Below, piece by piece: positions 8,873 to 16,887 of a stretch of DNA of 64,000 bases; position 1 is the first letter of the stretch, and each line of letters starts with the position of its first letter. Under the pieces are notes generated by a model. That model was not told where the DNA came from and made no database searches. It worked only from the letters and a program-made list of their open reading frames with translations. The stretch comes from an uncultured Bacteroidales bacterium (lineage in GTDB: Bacteria > Bacteroidota > Bacteroidia > Bacteroidales > Muribaculaceae), in the NCBI GenBank assembly GCA_902800715.1, contig CADCFN010000001.1, positions 62,001-126,000 on the forward strand, in the 5' to 3' direction. A program made the translations under genes and the position numbers.

Positions 8873-9925
8873 GTGAAAAAAGCGATTTCCTATCTCGTGA
8901 AATACGGCATACCCCTCGTCATCGGCGTGGGCCTCATGTATTTCCTCTATAAGAACGTTGACATCAACAGCATGATGGATACGCTCAAGACCGATGTCAA
9001 TTACTGGTGGTTTATCCCCGTGGCAGTGGTGAGTATCTTTAGCCATGTGTTCAGGGCACTGCGATGGCGCCTTCAGCTCAAAGCCATCGACGTGAAGCCG
9101 TCGTTCAGCGCTGTGCTAAACAGCATCTTCGGCACCTATGTCGTCAATCTGGCGTTTCCCCGTCTGGGCGAGGTGTGGCGCTGCGGCTATATAGCCAACC
9201 GTCAGAAGGCCTCGGTCACCCAGGTCATGGGTTCGATGGTTGCCGACCGTCTCTCAGACACCGTCACCGTACTCCTGTTGACACTGGTCACCTTCATGCT
9301 GGCACAGAGCGCCTTCGGCAAGTTCTTTGACGCCTATCCCCAGATGAAGGAGAGTTTCCTCAACGTCGCCAGCGATGCCCGCATCTGGGCAGGCACCGCG
9401 CTTGCCATCATCGCCCTCGGCTGGCTGCTGGTCATGAAGACTGAGAACAAAATCATCCAGAAAATCCAACTCATGGCACGCAACCTGTGGGAAGGTTTCG
9501 CTTCTATCGGACGCATGAAAGGCAAGTGGTGGTTCGTGCTGCTGACTATCCTCATTTGGGGTTGCTACTTCCTGCAGCTCTACTTGGCATGCCAGGCGTT
9601 CTCTTTCACCATCAACCTGAGCGTGCTTGCAGTACTGGTAATGTTTGTGCTGAGCAGCATCGGCATGGGCATTCCCACCAACGGCGGTCTGGGCTCGTGG
9701 CATGTCGCCATCATCTTCGGTCTCTCGCTCTATGGTGTGGGTGTCTTTTCACCATCCAATTTTGACCCCCGTGCATCGGCATTTGCAATGCTCGTGTGGG
9801 GTTTCCAGACCGTCCTGCTCATTGTGCTTGGTATCTATGCCTTCACCAGCATGGCGATTGACCGCAACCGCATCGAGAGCGGCAAGACCAAGGTCGATAC
9901 CACCAACGACGAAATCAAACTCTAA
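8873..9925 (+). CDS. Flippase-like integral membrane protein (UPF0104/LPG synthase TM family)
   Basis: The 350-residue protein has about eight hydrophobic helices, beginning with YGIPLVIGVGLMYFLY. The family block RALRWRLQLKAI and the later GGLGSWHVAIIFGLSLYGVG match the lysylphosphatidylglycerol synthase transmembrane (UPF0104) family. Members act in lipid or glycolipid translocation or lack assigned roles. The catalytic aminoacyl-transfer domain of MprF is absent, so LPG synthesis is not implied. The start is GTG at 8873. It is probably co-transcribed with the one-pass protein 51 bases downstream. Confidence 0.8.
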   Translation: MKKAISYLVKYGIPLVIGVGLMYFLYKNVDINSMMDTLKTDVNYWWFIPVAVVSIFSHVFRALRWRLQLKAIDVKPSFSAVLNSIFGTYVVNLAFPRLGEVWRCGYIANRQKASVTQVMGSMVADRLSDTVTVLLLTLVTFMLAQSAFGKFFDAYPQMKESFLNVASDARIWAGTALAIIALGWLLVMKTENKIIQKIQLMARNLWEGFASIGRMKGKWWFVLLTILIWGCYFLQLYLACQAFSFTINLSVLAVLVMFVLSSIGMGIPTNGGLGSWHVAIIFGLSLYGVGVFSPSNFDPRASAFAMLVWGFQTVLLIVLGIYAFTSMAIDRNRIESGKTKVDTTNDEIKL

Positions 9926-9976
9926 CAAGTATATATTTTCCAACAACAGTCAACATCCACAATCAACTGAAAAGCT

Positions 9977-10543
9977 ATGGACGATAATTTTGATGACCAC
10001 TTCACCGAAGTACACGACCCTGACGAGCAGGCGCCAGTCCATTACGAGACCGAGCAGGAACGCGAGGAACGTGAAATCAAGGAAGCCACTATCGAACGTA
10101 GGGGCAACTCGGTAAAAATGATGCTCATGCTCATCATTCTGGCCATGGTATTGTTCCTGGGCTGGTGGGTGTGGCAATACTATTTCCATCCCTACCGCGT
10201 GAGCCAAGAGAAAGGCTGGATTATGAAGGTGAGCAACGAGGGCTCACTGTTCAAGACCTTTGAGGGAGAGATGGTCAGCGAGGGCTACGTCGATGAGTCA
10301 ATTCCAGCCATTACTACCAATTTCAAGTTCTCGATTCCCAACGATACCCTTGCCCGCGAAGCCATGCGTTGGTCCCAGGACGGCAAACGCATCATCTTGA
10401 CCTATAATGAGTACAAGGGCAACGTGGCATGGCGTGGCAACTCACGCAACGTCGTTACCAAAATCGAGCTCGACAGCCTCCGTCCTACCGATAATCCTTA
10501 CAAGAACGACGAGACTCCTAAAGACAAAGACACTAAAGATTAA
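9977..10543 (+). CDS. One-pass membrane protein of unknown function
   Basis: The 188-residue protein has a highly acidic N-terminal tail (about 40 residues rich in D and E). One strong membrane helix follows at about 44-66 (MMLMLIILAMVLFLGWWVW), then an extracytoplasmic domain of about 110 residues and a charged end with KDKDTKD. I do not recognise a domain. The outer part has small-domain features such as WIMKVSNEGSLFKTFEGEM. The last 11 bases overlap, tail to tail, the 3' end of the glycosyltransferase gene on the other strand. It is probably a real gene, since its composition matches its neighbours and the N terminus is plausible. Confidence 0.7.
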   Translation: MDDNFDDHFTEVHDPDEQAPVHYETEQEREEREIKEATIERRGNSVKMMLMLIILAMVLFLGWWVWQYYFHPYRVSQEKGWIMKVSNEGSLFKTFEGEMVSEGYVDESIPAITTNFKFSIPNDTLAREAMRWSQDGKRIILTYNEYKGNVAWRGNSRNVVTKIELDSLRPTDNPYKNDETPKDKDTKD

Positions 10544-11600
10544 TGCCCGCCTTGGCAAGCACATGGCGGACCGATGCCTCGGGCGACACCCACTCGTTGA
10601 AGTAGTCCCAGGCATTGCGCTTTAATTGCTTCACCAGATTGGCGTCATCGCGCAGCCTGATGATGGCTTCCTCCATTTCCTGGGGAGAAGTAACTTCCAA
10701 GTAGTGCACGCCGTTCTCAAAATTCCCCGGCATCACATTATTTAATGGTGTGGACACGATAGCCTTACCCTCACACAGGAACTCGCCCAATTTCCATCCA
10801 TGGCATCCGATGACCGACGGCGTACTGAATACAAACCACGACCTCCTGTTGCGCTTGTCGTATTCCGCCATGGACAGACGGCTTTGATAAATCATATCGC
10901 TGTACTCCTGCTGGTAGTTGGAATACACTTTGCTCTCCTTCTCAGCAGCAGAAATATAGACGAAACCACCCTCAAAGGTATCCATGTGCTTCTTGCACAG
11001 GCGCATGAAGTCACCACGGTAACGGTTGGTCGTATTGATGGACAGGTCGCCCCACCACAACGTACTCATCGAGAAGAAATATCCCTGCTGCTCCTCATCT
11101 GAGAGACGATGATAGTAGCCGTATCGCTTACGGCGCACAAACATATAGGCATAATCACGGATAAACGACTTCAACGGTTGCTTGAAACTGCCGCCACAAT
11201 CCCGTTTGATAATCCGATAATGCTCAACACCCTTAATCATTGTAGAGACCGGATTCCACAGGCTGATACCGAAATTAGGCCCCATCGGCACGACCTTGTC
11301 GCGCTGGCTATCATCAGGACGAAGGTTGACCTTGCCATAGGCATCGGCCCATTGATACATATCCTCGTTGATGCTGTCGCCATCCCAGCAGTCAAAAAAC
11401 ACACGTTTCTCGACGCCGTCGGCAACAATCTTGACAGCCATACCGCCACTGGGCATCGTGTTGAAATCTTGAAGACACCTGTATTCAATCATCCGTGAGC
11501 CAAACAGGTTCCTCAGTCCTTCAATAAAATAGGACGAGTAATTGATACGGCACCTCGGATCGATGATAATCTTCTTGATATTTGAAGTCATTGTTCTCAA
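10533..11600 (-). CDS. Glycosyltransferase, GT-B-like
   Basis: The 355-residue protein has the C-terminal pattern of GT-B transferases: VIGCHGWKLGEFLCEGKAIV, with an E-x-E style nucleotide-sugar contact, then a closing helix region (ISPQEM-like, LVKQLKRNAWDYFNEW). The N-terminal half is divergent. It is likely cytoplasmic and used in surface glycan or lipid modification, but donor and acceptor are unknown. It stands alone on its strand. Its leader contains a 12-bp tandem repeat and two heptamers (GAGAATT, GAGAACA) touching the ATG. The 3' end overlaps the convergent gene by 11 bases, so no terminator fits between them. Confidence 0.7.
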   Translation of the reverse strand: MRTMTSNIKKIIIDPRCRINYSSYFIEGLRNLFGSRMIEYRCLQDFNTMPSGGMAVKIVADGVEKRVFFDCWDGDSINEDMYQWADAYGKVNLRPDDSQRDKVVPMGPNFGISLWNPVSTMIKGVEHYRIIKRDCGGSFKQPLKSFIRDYAYMFVRRKRYGYYHRLSDEEQQGYFFSMSTLWWGDLSINTTNRYRGDFMRLCKKHMDTFEGGFVYISAAEKESKVYSNYQQEYSDMIYQSRLSMAEYDKRNRRSWFVFSTPSVIGCHGWKLGEFLCEGKAIVSTPLNNVMPGNFENGVHYLEVTSPQEMEEAIIRLRDDANLVKQLKRNAWDYFNEWVSPEASVRHVLAKAGINL

Positions 11601-11644
11601 TTCTCAATATTGTGTGTAGCGTAAGCTGTAAGCCGCTTCGGCGT

Positions 11645-11677
11645 GCTACAACTGATGCTACAACTGATGCTACAACC
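11645..11677. repeat. 12-bp tandem repeat upstream of glycosyltransferase
   Basis: GCTACAACTGAT is repeated twice and then begun a third time (GCTACAACC), all in exact register. It lies 45-77 bases before the glycosyltransferase start, inside the divergent spacer shared with the acyltransferase operon. Confidence 0.8.
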
Positions 11678-11837
11678 TGCAAATTTCGGCAATTTCCAGA
11701 ATGTGTGCAACATTTCATCACATTTTCTATAAATAGCAGACCCTTCAATAACCTCAGAGAAGCATCATGGAAACCGAAAATCCTGCCAAAATGTCACATT
11801 TTAACACTTTTTTGTGTCAGTAGCAGAAAAATGTTTG

Positions 11838-11845
11838 TACCTTTG
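11838..11845 (+). promoter_or_regulatory. Promoter (TACCTTTG) of acyltransferase-lptE-secG operon
   Basis: TACCTTTG is a perfect -7 element and a TTTG at 11811-11814 can serve as the -33 element. The predicted leader before the ATG at 11869 is about 20 bases. Confidence 0.75.
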
Positions 11846-11868
11846 CAGCCGATTTTAAGAACAGGATT

Positions 11869-12741
11869 ATGAACGAAGACAAGATACAACAAGAAGAGCC
11901 CCAGCAGCACAAGCCTATCAAGCCCGATATTCTGGATTATGACGACATCCGCAAGATGGTGCCGTTCTTTGACGGCAAGCCCAAGTTAGTCAAGTGGTTA
12001 TTCCACTTGCTCGACATGGATGACGCCAACTGGATTCACGGCCACAACTGCCATACACCGGGCGTGCCCTTCTGCACCGGAGTGCTCAAGGACCTGAATG
12101 CTACCATCACCTACAATAATGGCGAGGTGCTCGACAACCTGCCCGAGGGAGCCTTTATCACGGTGAGCAACCACCCCTTTGGAGCCGTTGACGGCGTGAT
12201 GATGATTCACATCATCGGCACCCATAGGCCTGACTACAAGTTCATGGTCAACATGATATTGAGCAAGATTGGCGGCATGATGCCCAATTTCATCACCGTC
12301 GATGCGCTTGCCAGCGACGACCCCGCCAAGCGTGCCGTGTCGATGCAAGGCATCAGCGAAACGATGAAACACGTCAAAGCAGGCCACCCGATGGGATTCT
12401 TCCCCGCTGGCGCCGTGAGCAAATTGACGTGGAAACTGCGTGTCGAGGACCGCGAGTGGCAACCCGTCATCATGCGTCTGATTCAAAAGCTCAAGGTGCC
12501 CGTCATCCCTATCTACATCCACGGTCACAACAGCTGGATTTCGCTCGTGATGGGTGCCATCAGCTGGAAACTGAGGACACTGAGGCTGCCCTCCGAGATG
12601 TTCCGCCGCAAGAGCTACGATTTCCGCGTCAGTGTGCATGACCCCATCATGCCCGAGCAGTACGCACAGTATGAAACGCCCGAAGAACTGGGCAAATTCC
12701 TGAAAAACGAAACTTATAAAATGAAGAAATGGCAACAATAA
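11869..12741 (+). CDS. Lysophospholipid/ornithine-lipid-type acyltransferase
   Basis: This is a PlsC-fold acyltransferase predicted to transfer an acyl chain to a lysolipid at the inner membrane. The catalytic block is NHPFGAVDGVMMI near residue 103. It has His and Asp separated by five residues, as in the hemolysin/OlsA-like branch, rather than the four of classical PlsC. A second block, FFPAGAVSKL near residue 178, corresponds to the acceptor-site motif, and PVIPIYIHGHNS follows. No clear transmembrane helix is seen. It opens an operon, and its last 13 bases overlap the sigma-54 activator gene. The substrate (lyso-ornithine lipid, lysophosphatidate or other) is not determined. Confidence 0.8.
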   Translation: MNEDKIQQEEPQQHKPIKPDILDYDDIRKMVPFFDGKPKLVKWLFHLLDMDDANWIHGHNCHTPGVPFCTGVLKDLNATITYNNGEVLDNLPEGAFITVSNHPFGAVDGVMMIHIIGTHRPDYKFMVNMILSKIGGMMPNFITVDALASDDPAKRAVSMQGISETMKHVKAGHPMGFFPAGAVSKLTWKLRVEDREWQPVIMRLIQKLKVPVIPIYIHGHNSWISLVMGAISWKLRTLRLPSEMFRRKSYDFRVSVHDPIMPEQYAQYETPEELGKFLKNETYKMKKWQQ

Positions 12742-13988
12742 GTGACAATAGCATTCGCGCTATCAAGCAGCGCTTTGGCATCGTGGGCGAATCGCCCGCG
12801 CTGATTGCCGCAATCCGTCGTGCCATGCTCGTCGCACCCATCGACCTGAGCGTGCTCATCATCGGCGAAAGTGGTTCGGGTAAGGAACATTTCCCCAAAA
12901 TCATCCATGAGAGCGGCAGTCGCAAACACAAGAAATATATCGCCGTGAACTGCGGTGCCATCCCCGAGGGCACAATCGACAGTGAACTCTTTGGCCACGT
13001 TAAAGGTTCATTTACCGGTGCCATAGCAGACCACAAGGGCTACTTTGAGGAAGCCGACGGCGGCGTCATCTTCCTTGACGAGGTTGCCGAGATGCCGATG
13101 AGCACTCAGGCGCGCCTGCTGCGCGTGCTCGAGAACGGCGAGTACCTGCGTGTGGGCGACAGCACCGTGCGCAAGACCAACATCCGCGTGGTGGCTGCGA
13201 CCAACAAGGACATGCTCAAAGCCGTTAAGGATGGCAAGTTCCGCGAAGACCTGTACTATCGACTCTCGACAGTGCAGATCAACGTGCCGCCCCTGCGCGC
13301 CCGTGGCGACGACATCATACTGCTGTCCAGGCTCTTCCTGCGCAACTTCATCACCGAGAACCGTACCGGCGAGGTCACCCTCACCGATGATGCCCAACGC
13401 TTGCTCAAGTCATACCATTGGCCCGGCAACGTGCGACAGCTCAAGAGCGTCATCGAACAGGTGGCGCTGTTCGAGGCAGGCACCACGGTAGATGCCGCCA
13501 CTTTAAGCCAGTATATGCCTAGCAGCCGCGAGACTGCCCTCACGGTCCAGTCCCAGCCAAACTTCGACTACAATGCCGAACGCGAGCAGCTGTTCACCCT
13601 CATCCTCTCGATGCGCGCCGAAATCGAAGCGCTCAAAAAGCGGATGGACGGTGTGGGCACCACCTCACACGTTTCATCGAGCGTCCATGAGCTCAAGCGT
13701 GAGAGCAATCCCCTGCTCGAGCTTGGCGGAAACGCTGGTGAGATGAATATGGCGTCGCCCTACCGCAACATGCAGCACGAGCCTCAAGAACTGGGGCACG
13801 TTGATGAAGTGCCCGCCATGGATGTGGAGAGCGAGACTGTCAAGACCCTTGACGAGACTGAACGCGAGACGATTGAGAATGCCCTGCGCCGCAACCGCGG
13901 TCGCCGCAAGCTCACCGCCCAGGAGCTCAACATCTCGGAGCGCACCCTGTACCGCAAAATCAAGCAATACAACTTGGAACGGCAGTGA
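12729..13988 (+). CDS. Sigma-54-dependent transcriptional activator lacking a sensor domain
   Basis: This AAA+ enhancer-binding protein is predicted to remodel sigma-54 RNA polymerase. The AAA+ domain starts almost at the N terminus: Walker A GESGSGKE at 46-53, the sigma-54 contact loop GSFTGA at 93-98 (usually GAFTGA), Walker B GGVIFLDEVAEMP, and an arginine-finger region after DLYYRLSTVQ. A Fis-type helix-turn-helix ends the protein (ELNISERTLYRKIKQYNL). With no receiver, GAF or PAS domain, control must come from abundance, a partner or an intrinsic signal. It overlaps the acyltransferase by 13 bases and lptE by 4. A regulator inside an envelope-export operon is an arrangement I recall in Bacteroidetes. 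Confidence 0.92.
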   Translation: MATISDNSIRAIKQRFGIVGESPALIAAIRRAMLVAPIDLSVLIIGESGSGKEHFPKIIHESGSRKHKKYIAVNCGAIPEGTIDSELFGHVKGSFTGAIADHKGYFEEADGGVIFLDEVAEMPMSTQARLLRVLENGEYLRVGDSTVRKTNIRVVAATNKDMLKAVKDGKFREDLYYRLSTVQINVPPLRARGDDIILLSRLFLRNFITENRTGEVTLTDDAQRLLKSYHWPGNVRQLKSVIEQVALFEAGTTVDAATLSQYMPSSRETALTVQSQPNFDYNAEREQLFTLILSMRAEIEALKKRMDGVGTTSHVSSSVHELKRESNPLLELGGNAGEMNMASPYRNMQHEPQELGHVDEVPAMDVESETVKTLDETERETIENALRRNRGRRKLTAQELNISERTLYRKIKQYNLERQ

Positions 13989-14500
13989 AACGGCTTATTC
14001 TCATCTTGACGCTCGCTATCGCCGCCCTGGGTTGGGAGGCTTGCATACCCAGATACACCCTCAACGGTGCGTCCATCGACTATAACGTCTATAAGACCAT
14101 CTCCTTTGGCGAATTTCCCATCCGCGCCGCATTGGTCTATCCGCCGCTGCAGTCGATGTTCGAGAACCGCATGACCGACATGATTGCCCAGCAGACGCGC
14201 TTGCGCGTCGTGGATGGCCGCAACACCGACCTGCACATGGAGGGTGAAATCACCAACTACCAGCTTTCTCCCCAAGCCGTGGGCGAGGACGCTTATGCCA
14301 GCCAGACGCGGTTGACCATCACTGTGCGCGTGCGCTACACCGACAACAAGAACCAAGCACTGAGTAAGGATTTGACCTTCAGCGCCTATCGTGATTTCTC
14401 GAGCAGCGAGCTCTTGGTGGATGTTCAGGATGAACTGTGCAACCAGATATGCAAGGATTTGTCAGACTTGATATTCAACGCCACTTTGGGTGACTGGTAA
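13985..14500 (+). CDS. lptE: LptE-family LPS-assembly lipoprotein
   Basis: LptE plugs the LptD barrel that inserts lipopolysaccharide into the outer membrane. The protein starts with a signal segment (LILILTLAIAALGWEAC) whose Cys20 would be the lipidated residue. The mature part begins IPRYTLNGASIDYNVYKTIS and continues with VYPPLQSMFENRMTDMI and a strand-rich domain, as in Bacteroidetes LptE. The start is GTG at 13985 and overlaps the previous stop (GTGA). The lipobox (GWEAC) is atypical at -3 to -1 but acceptable. Translation is probably coupled to the regulator upstream. Confidence 0.88.
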   Translation: MKRLILILTLAIAALGWEACIPRYTLNGASIDYNVYKTISFGEFPIRAALVYPPLQSMFENRMTDMIAQQTRLRVVDGRNTDLHMEGEITNYQLSPQAVGEDAYASQTRLTITVRVRYTDNKNQALSKDLTFSAYRDFSSSELLVDVQDELCNQICKDLSDLIFNATLGDW

Positions 14501-14548
14501 ATCTTGCATCAAGCGTATTGGAACACTTTTTGCTGACTAAAGACGCGC

Positions 14549-15322
14549 ATGACCACCACGATGACATGGATTGAGGACATCAGACGAATGGCCACCGACC
14601 ACGACGGTGAGGTGTCCAGGCAATGGCTGGAAAACAGCAGGAAAGAAACACCCTACTGTGTCCTGCCGGCACTGCTCTACCTCAAGCGCTGCGGTGTGAA
14701 GGGTAATGAAGACGTGCTGGCACAGCTTGCCATCATCCATCCTGACCGACATGCGCTGGCGCTCATGCTTGGAGAAGATGCCACCGCGTTCTCGGCATTC
14801 ACTCAGCTCGAGAAACTGCCCGAGAGCCCCGACACCATTACCGCCATTGACCGTTTTCTTGACAACTACGGAAAAACCAATCCCGGCGAAGTCGAGGCCA
14901 TCAGCCGTGCCATCTTCAACCCTCAGCCCGACTATGCCGACGTGCTGGCAGCCCAAGAGAAGGAAGAGGGCGGCATGGAGTTCACCGATGGCGATTCTCA
15001 GGACGACCTCATCAACCAGTTCATTGCCGAGCAGATGCAACTGGGTGAGCAAGCCGCCAAGACTCCCATTGCCAACCCCGTTGGCGAGGAGGAAAAGGCA
15101 GAAATTGCCGAGGAAACTATCGAGAATCCTACCAATAATGATGACTCCATGTTGAGTGAAAGTTTGGCAAAAATGTACATCGCCAGACACAAATATTCAC
15201 AGGCTCTTGAAATTATTGAGCGATTAAGTTTGAAGTTTCCAGAAAAAAGTATTTACTTTGCAGACCAAATTCGATTTTTACAGAAATTGGTCTTAAATGA
15301 GACACTAAATTACAAAAAATAA
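14549..15322 (+). CDS. TPR-like protein of the lptE-secG operon
   Basis: The 257-residue soluble protein has helical pairs and ends with a recognisable tetratricopeptide unit, LAKMYIARHKYSQALEIIER followed by LSLKFPEKSIYFADQIRFL. The middle (about 130-195) is rich in E, Q and A and looks disordered. No catalytic motif is seen. Its place between lptE and secG, with spacings of 48 and 6 bases, suggests a partner in envelope biogenesis. That is inference from context only. Codons 1 and 6 are both ATG, so the exact start is uncertain. Confidence 0.75.
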   Translation: MTTTMTWIEDIRRMATDHDGEVSRQWLENSRKETPYCVLPALLYLKRCGVKGNEDVLAQLAIIHPDRHALALMLGEDATAFSAFTQLEKLPESPDTITAIDRFLDNYGKTNPGEVEAISRAIFNPQPDYADVLAAQEKEEGGMEFTDGDSQDDLINQFIAEQMQLGEQAAKTPIANPVGEEEKAEIAEETIENPTNNDDSMLSESLAKMYIARHKYSQALEIIERLSLKFPEKSIYFADQIRFLQKLVLNETLNYKK

Positions 15323-15328
15323 GAAAAA

Positions 15329-15739
15329 ATGTACATTGCTTTAGCTATTCTGATCGCGATTGCATCGTTATTGCTTATCGGTGTAATCCTTATTCAAAAA
15401 TCAAAAGGTGGCGGCCTTGCTGCCAACGTAAACAACTATAACCAGTTTATGGGCGTGCGCAAGACCACCGATTTCGTGGAAAAAGCAACTTGGACTTTAG
15501 CGGCTTTTATCTGCGCGATGAGTATTATCACTGCTTTTGTTAGTGCTCCCACCATCATCGAGGGTGCTCCCCAAATCAAGAAGTTACCCACCAGCGAGAC
15601 TCAGGCTCCCAACTTCGGTACTCAGACCGAGGCTGCCGCTCCCGCCGCTACCCCTGCAGGCAAGGCCGAGGCTACCAGCACGGTAACTGTTCCCGCCAAG
15701 AAGGACGCTGCTCCCGCTAAGGAAGAGGGTGCCAAGTAA
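15329..15739 (+). CDS. secG: Preprotein translocase subunit SecG
   Basis: SecG is the small auxiliary subunit of the SecYEG channel. Two membrane helices are visible (IALAILIAIASLLLIGVILI at 3-22 and TLAAFICAMSIITAF near 55-70), joined by the conserved loop QKSKGGGLAAN. A Pro/Ala-rich cytoplasmic tail of about 45 residues ends the protein, as in other Bacteroidales. It starts 6 bases after the TPR-like gene and is the last gene before a strong terminator. Confidence 0.95.
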   Translation: MYIALAILIAIASLLLIGVILIQKSKGGGLAANVNNYNQFMGVRKTTDFVEKATWTLAAFICAMSIITAFVSAPTIIEGAPQIKKLPTSETQAPNFGTQTEAAAPAATPAGKAEATSTVTVPAKKDAAPAKEEGAK

Positions 15740-15769
15740 TCCCTATCGCATCTGTAACCAACTTTAAAG

Positions 15770-15823
15770 GATGCGGTATGTCGTATCCGCATCACAGCGG
15801 AACAAGACATACCGCATCTTTTT
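15770..15823 (+). terminator. Terminator of the lptE-secG operon
   Basis: A perfect 13-bp stem, GATGCGGTATGTC (15770-15782) with GACATACCGCATC (15806-15818), is followed by TTTTT. It lies between secG and the peptidase gene. It also shows that an upstream ATG at 15771 lies in the hairpin and is not the peptidase start. Confidence 0.93.
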
Positions 15824-15833
15824 GTTTTACAAT

Positions 15834-16805
15834 ATGAAAATGACATTATTATATATAGTACTGGCAGCCATAATGACCGCATGTGGCAGCACGGGAAGTT
15901 CTACCACCGACTCTAGTGCGTCAGATGACAATGCGACGGCAGCAACAACCACGCGCAAGCCGTTTGACGGTCAGGCCGCTTTCTCGCTCACGCAGCAGCA
16001 ATGCGAGTTCGGTCCCCGTGTTCCCAAGAGCCCTGCCCACAGCAAGTGTGCCGACTGGCTCATGGCAACACTGCAAGAGGCATGCGACACGGTCATCATG
16101 CAGACGGGTACTGTCCAGACCGCAACCGAAGGCAGCTTAGGCATTAAGAATATCATCGGCATCATTAATCCTGATGCCAGCCAGAGGCTGCTGCTGCTTG
16201 CTCATTGGGACACCCGACCCTGGGCAGACAATGACCCCGACCCAGCCAACCGCAACAAACCCGTCATGGGCGCTAACGACGGTGCCAGCGGTGTGGGTGT
16301 GCTGCTCCAACTGGCACGCCAGCTCAAGACCGACAAGACCGAACTGGGCGTGGATATCGTGCTTGTCGATGCCGAGGACATGGGTGAGAGCGATAACGAG
16401 GAATCTTGGGGACTGGGCACACAGTACTGGGCTGCACATCCCCATGTGGCAGGCTACAAGCCTCTTTTCGGCATCCTGCTCGACATGGTAGGCGCCAGCG
16501 ATGCCACGTTCTCGCGCGAGTACTACTCGACACAATATGCAGGCGGCTTTGTTGACCTCGTCTGGAAATGCGCTGCAGGCAACCACTTCGTCAATTCTCA
16601 AGGCGGTGCCGTGACCGATGACCATGTCTTTGTCAACCAGGCAGGCATTCCCTGTGTCGACATCATCGATATGCGCAGCAACAGCGACACCGGTTTCTGC
16701 CCCGTGTGGCATACCGTCAACGACACGATGAGCGGCATCGACCCCGCCACCCTGGGCGAGGTCGGCCAGACGCTGCTCAACGTCATTGCCAACCTCGAGC
16801 AGTAA
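15834..16805 (+). CDS. M28-family zinc peptidase / glutaminyl cyclase-like lipoprotein
   Basis: This is a predicted surface or periplasmic zinc enzyme, either an aminopeptidase or a glutaminyl-peptide cyclotransferase. From the ATG at 15834 the protein has 323 residues and a lipoprotein signal ending in MTACGS. Metal-binding motifs are LLAHWDTRPWADND, GANDGASGVG, DAEDMGE, LLDMVGASD and VTDDHVFVNQAGIPC. The order and the WDTRP block resemble Bacteroidetes glutaminyl cyclases, which cyclise N-terminal Gln exposed after signal cleavage. Peptidase activity cannot be excluded. The reading frame stays open further 5' to 15771, but that ATG sits inside the secG terminator and would spoil the signal peptide. 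Confidence 0.87.
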   Translation: MKMTLLYIVLAAIMTACGSTGSSTTDSSASDDNATAATTTRKPFDGQAAFSLTQQQCEFGPRVPKSPAHSKCADWLMATLQEACDTVIMQTGTVQTATEGSLGIKNIIGIINPDASQRLLLLAHWDTRPWADNDPDPANRNKPVMGANDGASGVGVLLQLARQLKTDKTELGVDIVLVDAEDMGESDNEESWGLGTQYWAAHPHVAGYKPLFGILLDMVGASDATFSREYYSTQYAGGFVDLVWKCAAGNHFVNSQGGAVTDDHVFVNQAGIPCVDIIDMRSNSDTGFCPVWHTVNDTMSGIDPATLGEVGQTLLNVIANLEQ

Positions 16806-16887
16806 CCCCTTCATCGTGGGCCGAGAGATTCAATCATGCGATATTTCCTGTTCACGTTTTTTATAATTCTCATCAATTGATTTAGGC

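Noticed and set aside
9977-10543. Annotation as a metabolic dehydrogenase
   Set aside because: The protein has one membrane helix and a small outer domain; no Rossmann motif or catalytic residues are present.
15771-15833. Upstream start at 15771 for the M28 peptidase
   Set aside because: The ATG lies inside the secG terminator stem, and the added 21 residues would precede and spoil a clear lipoprotein signal peptide.
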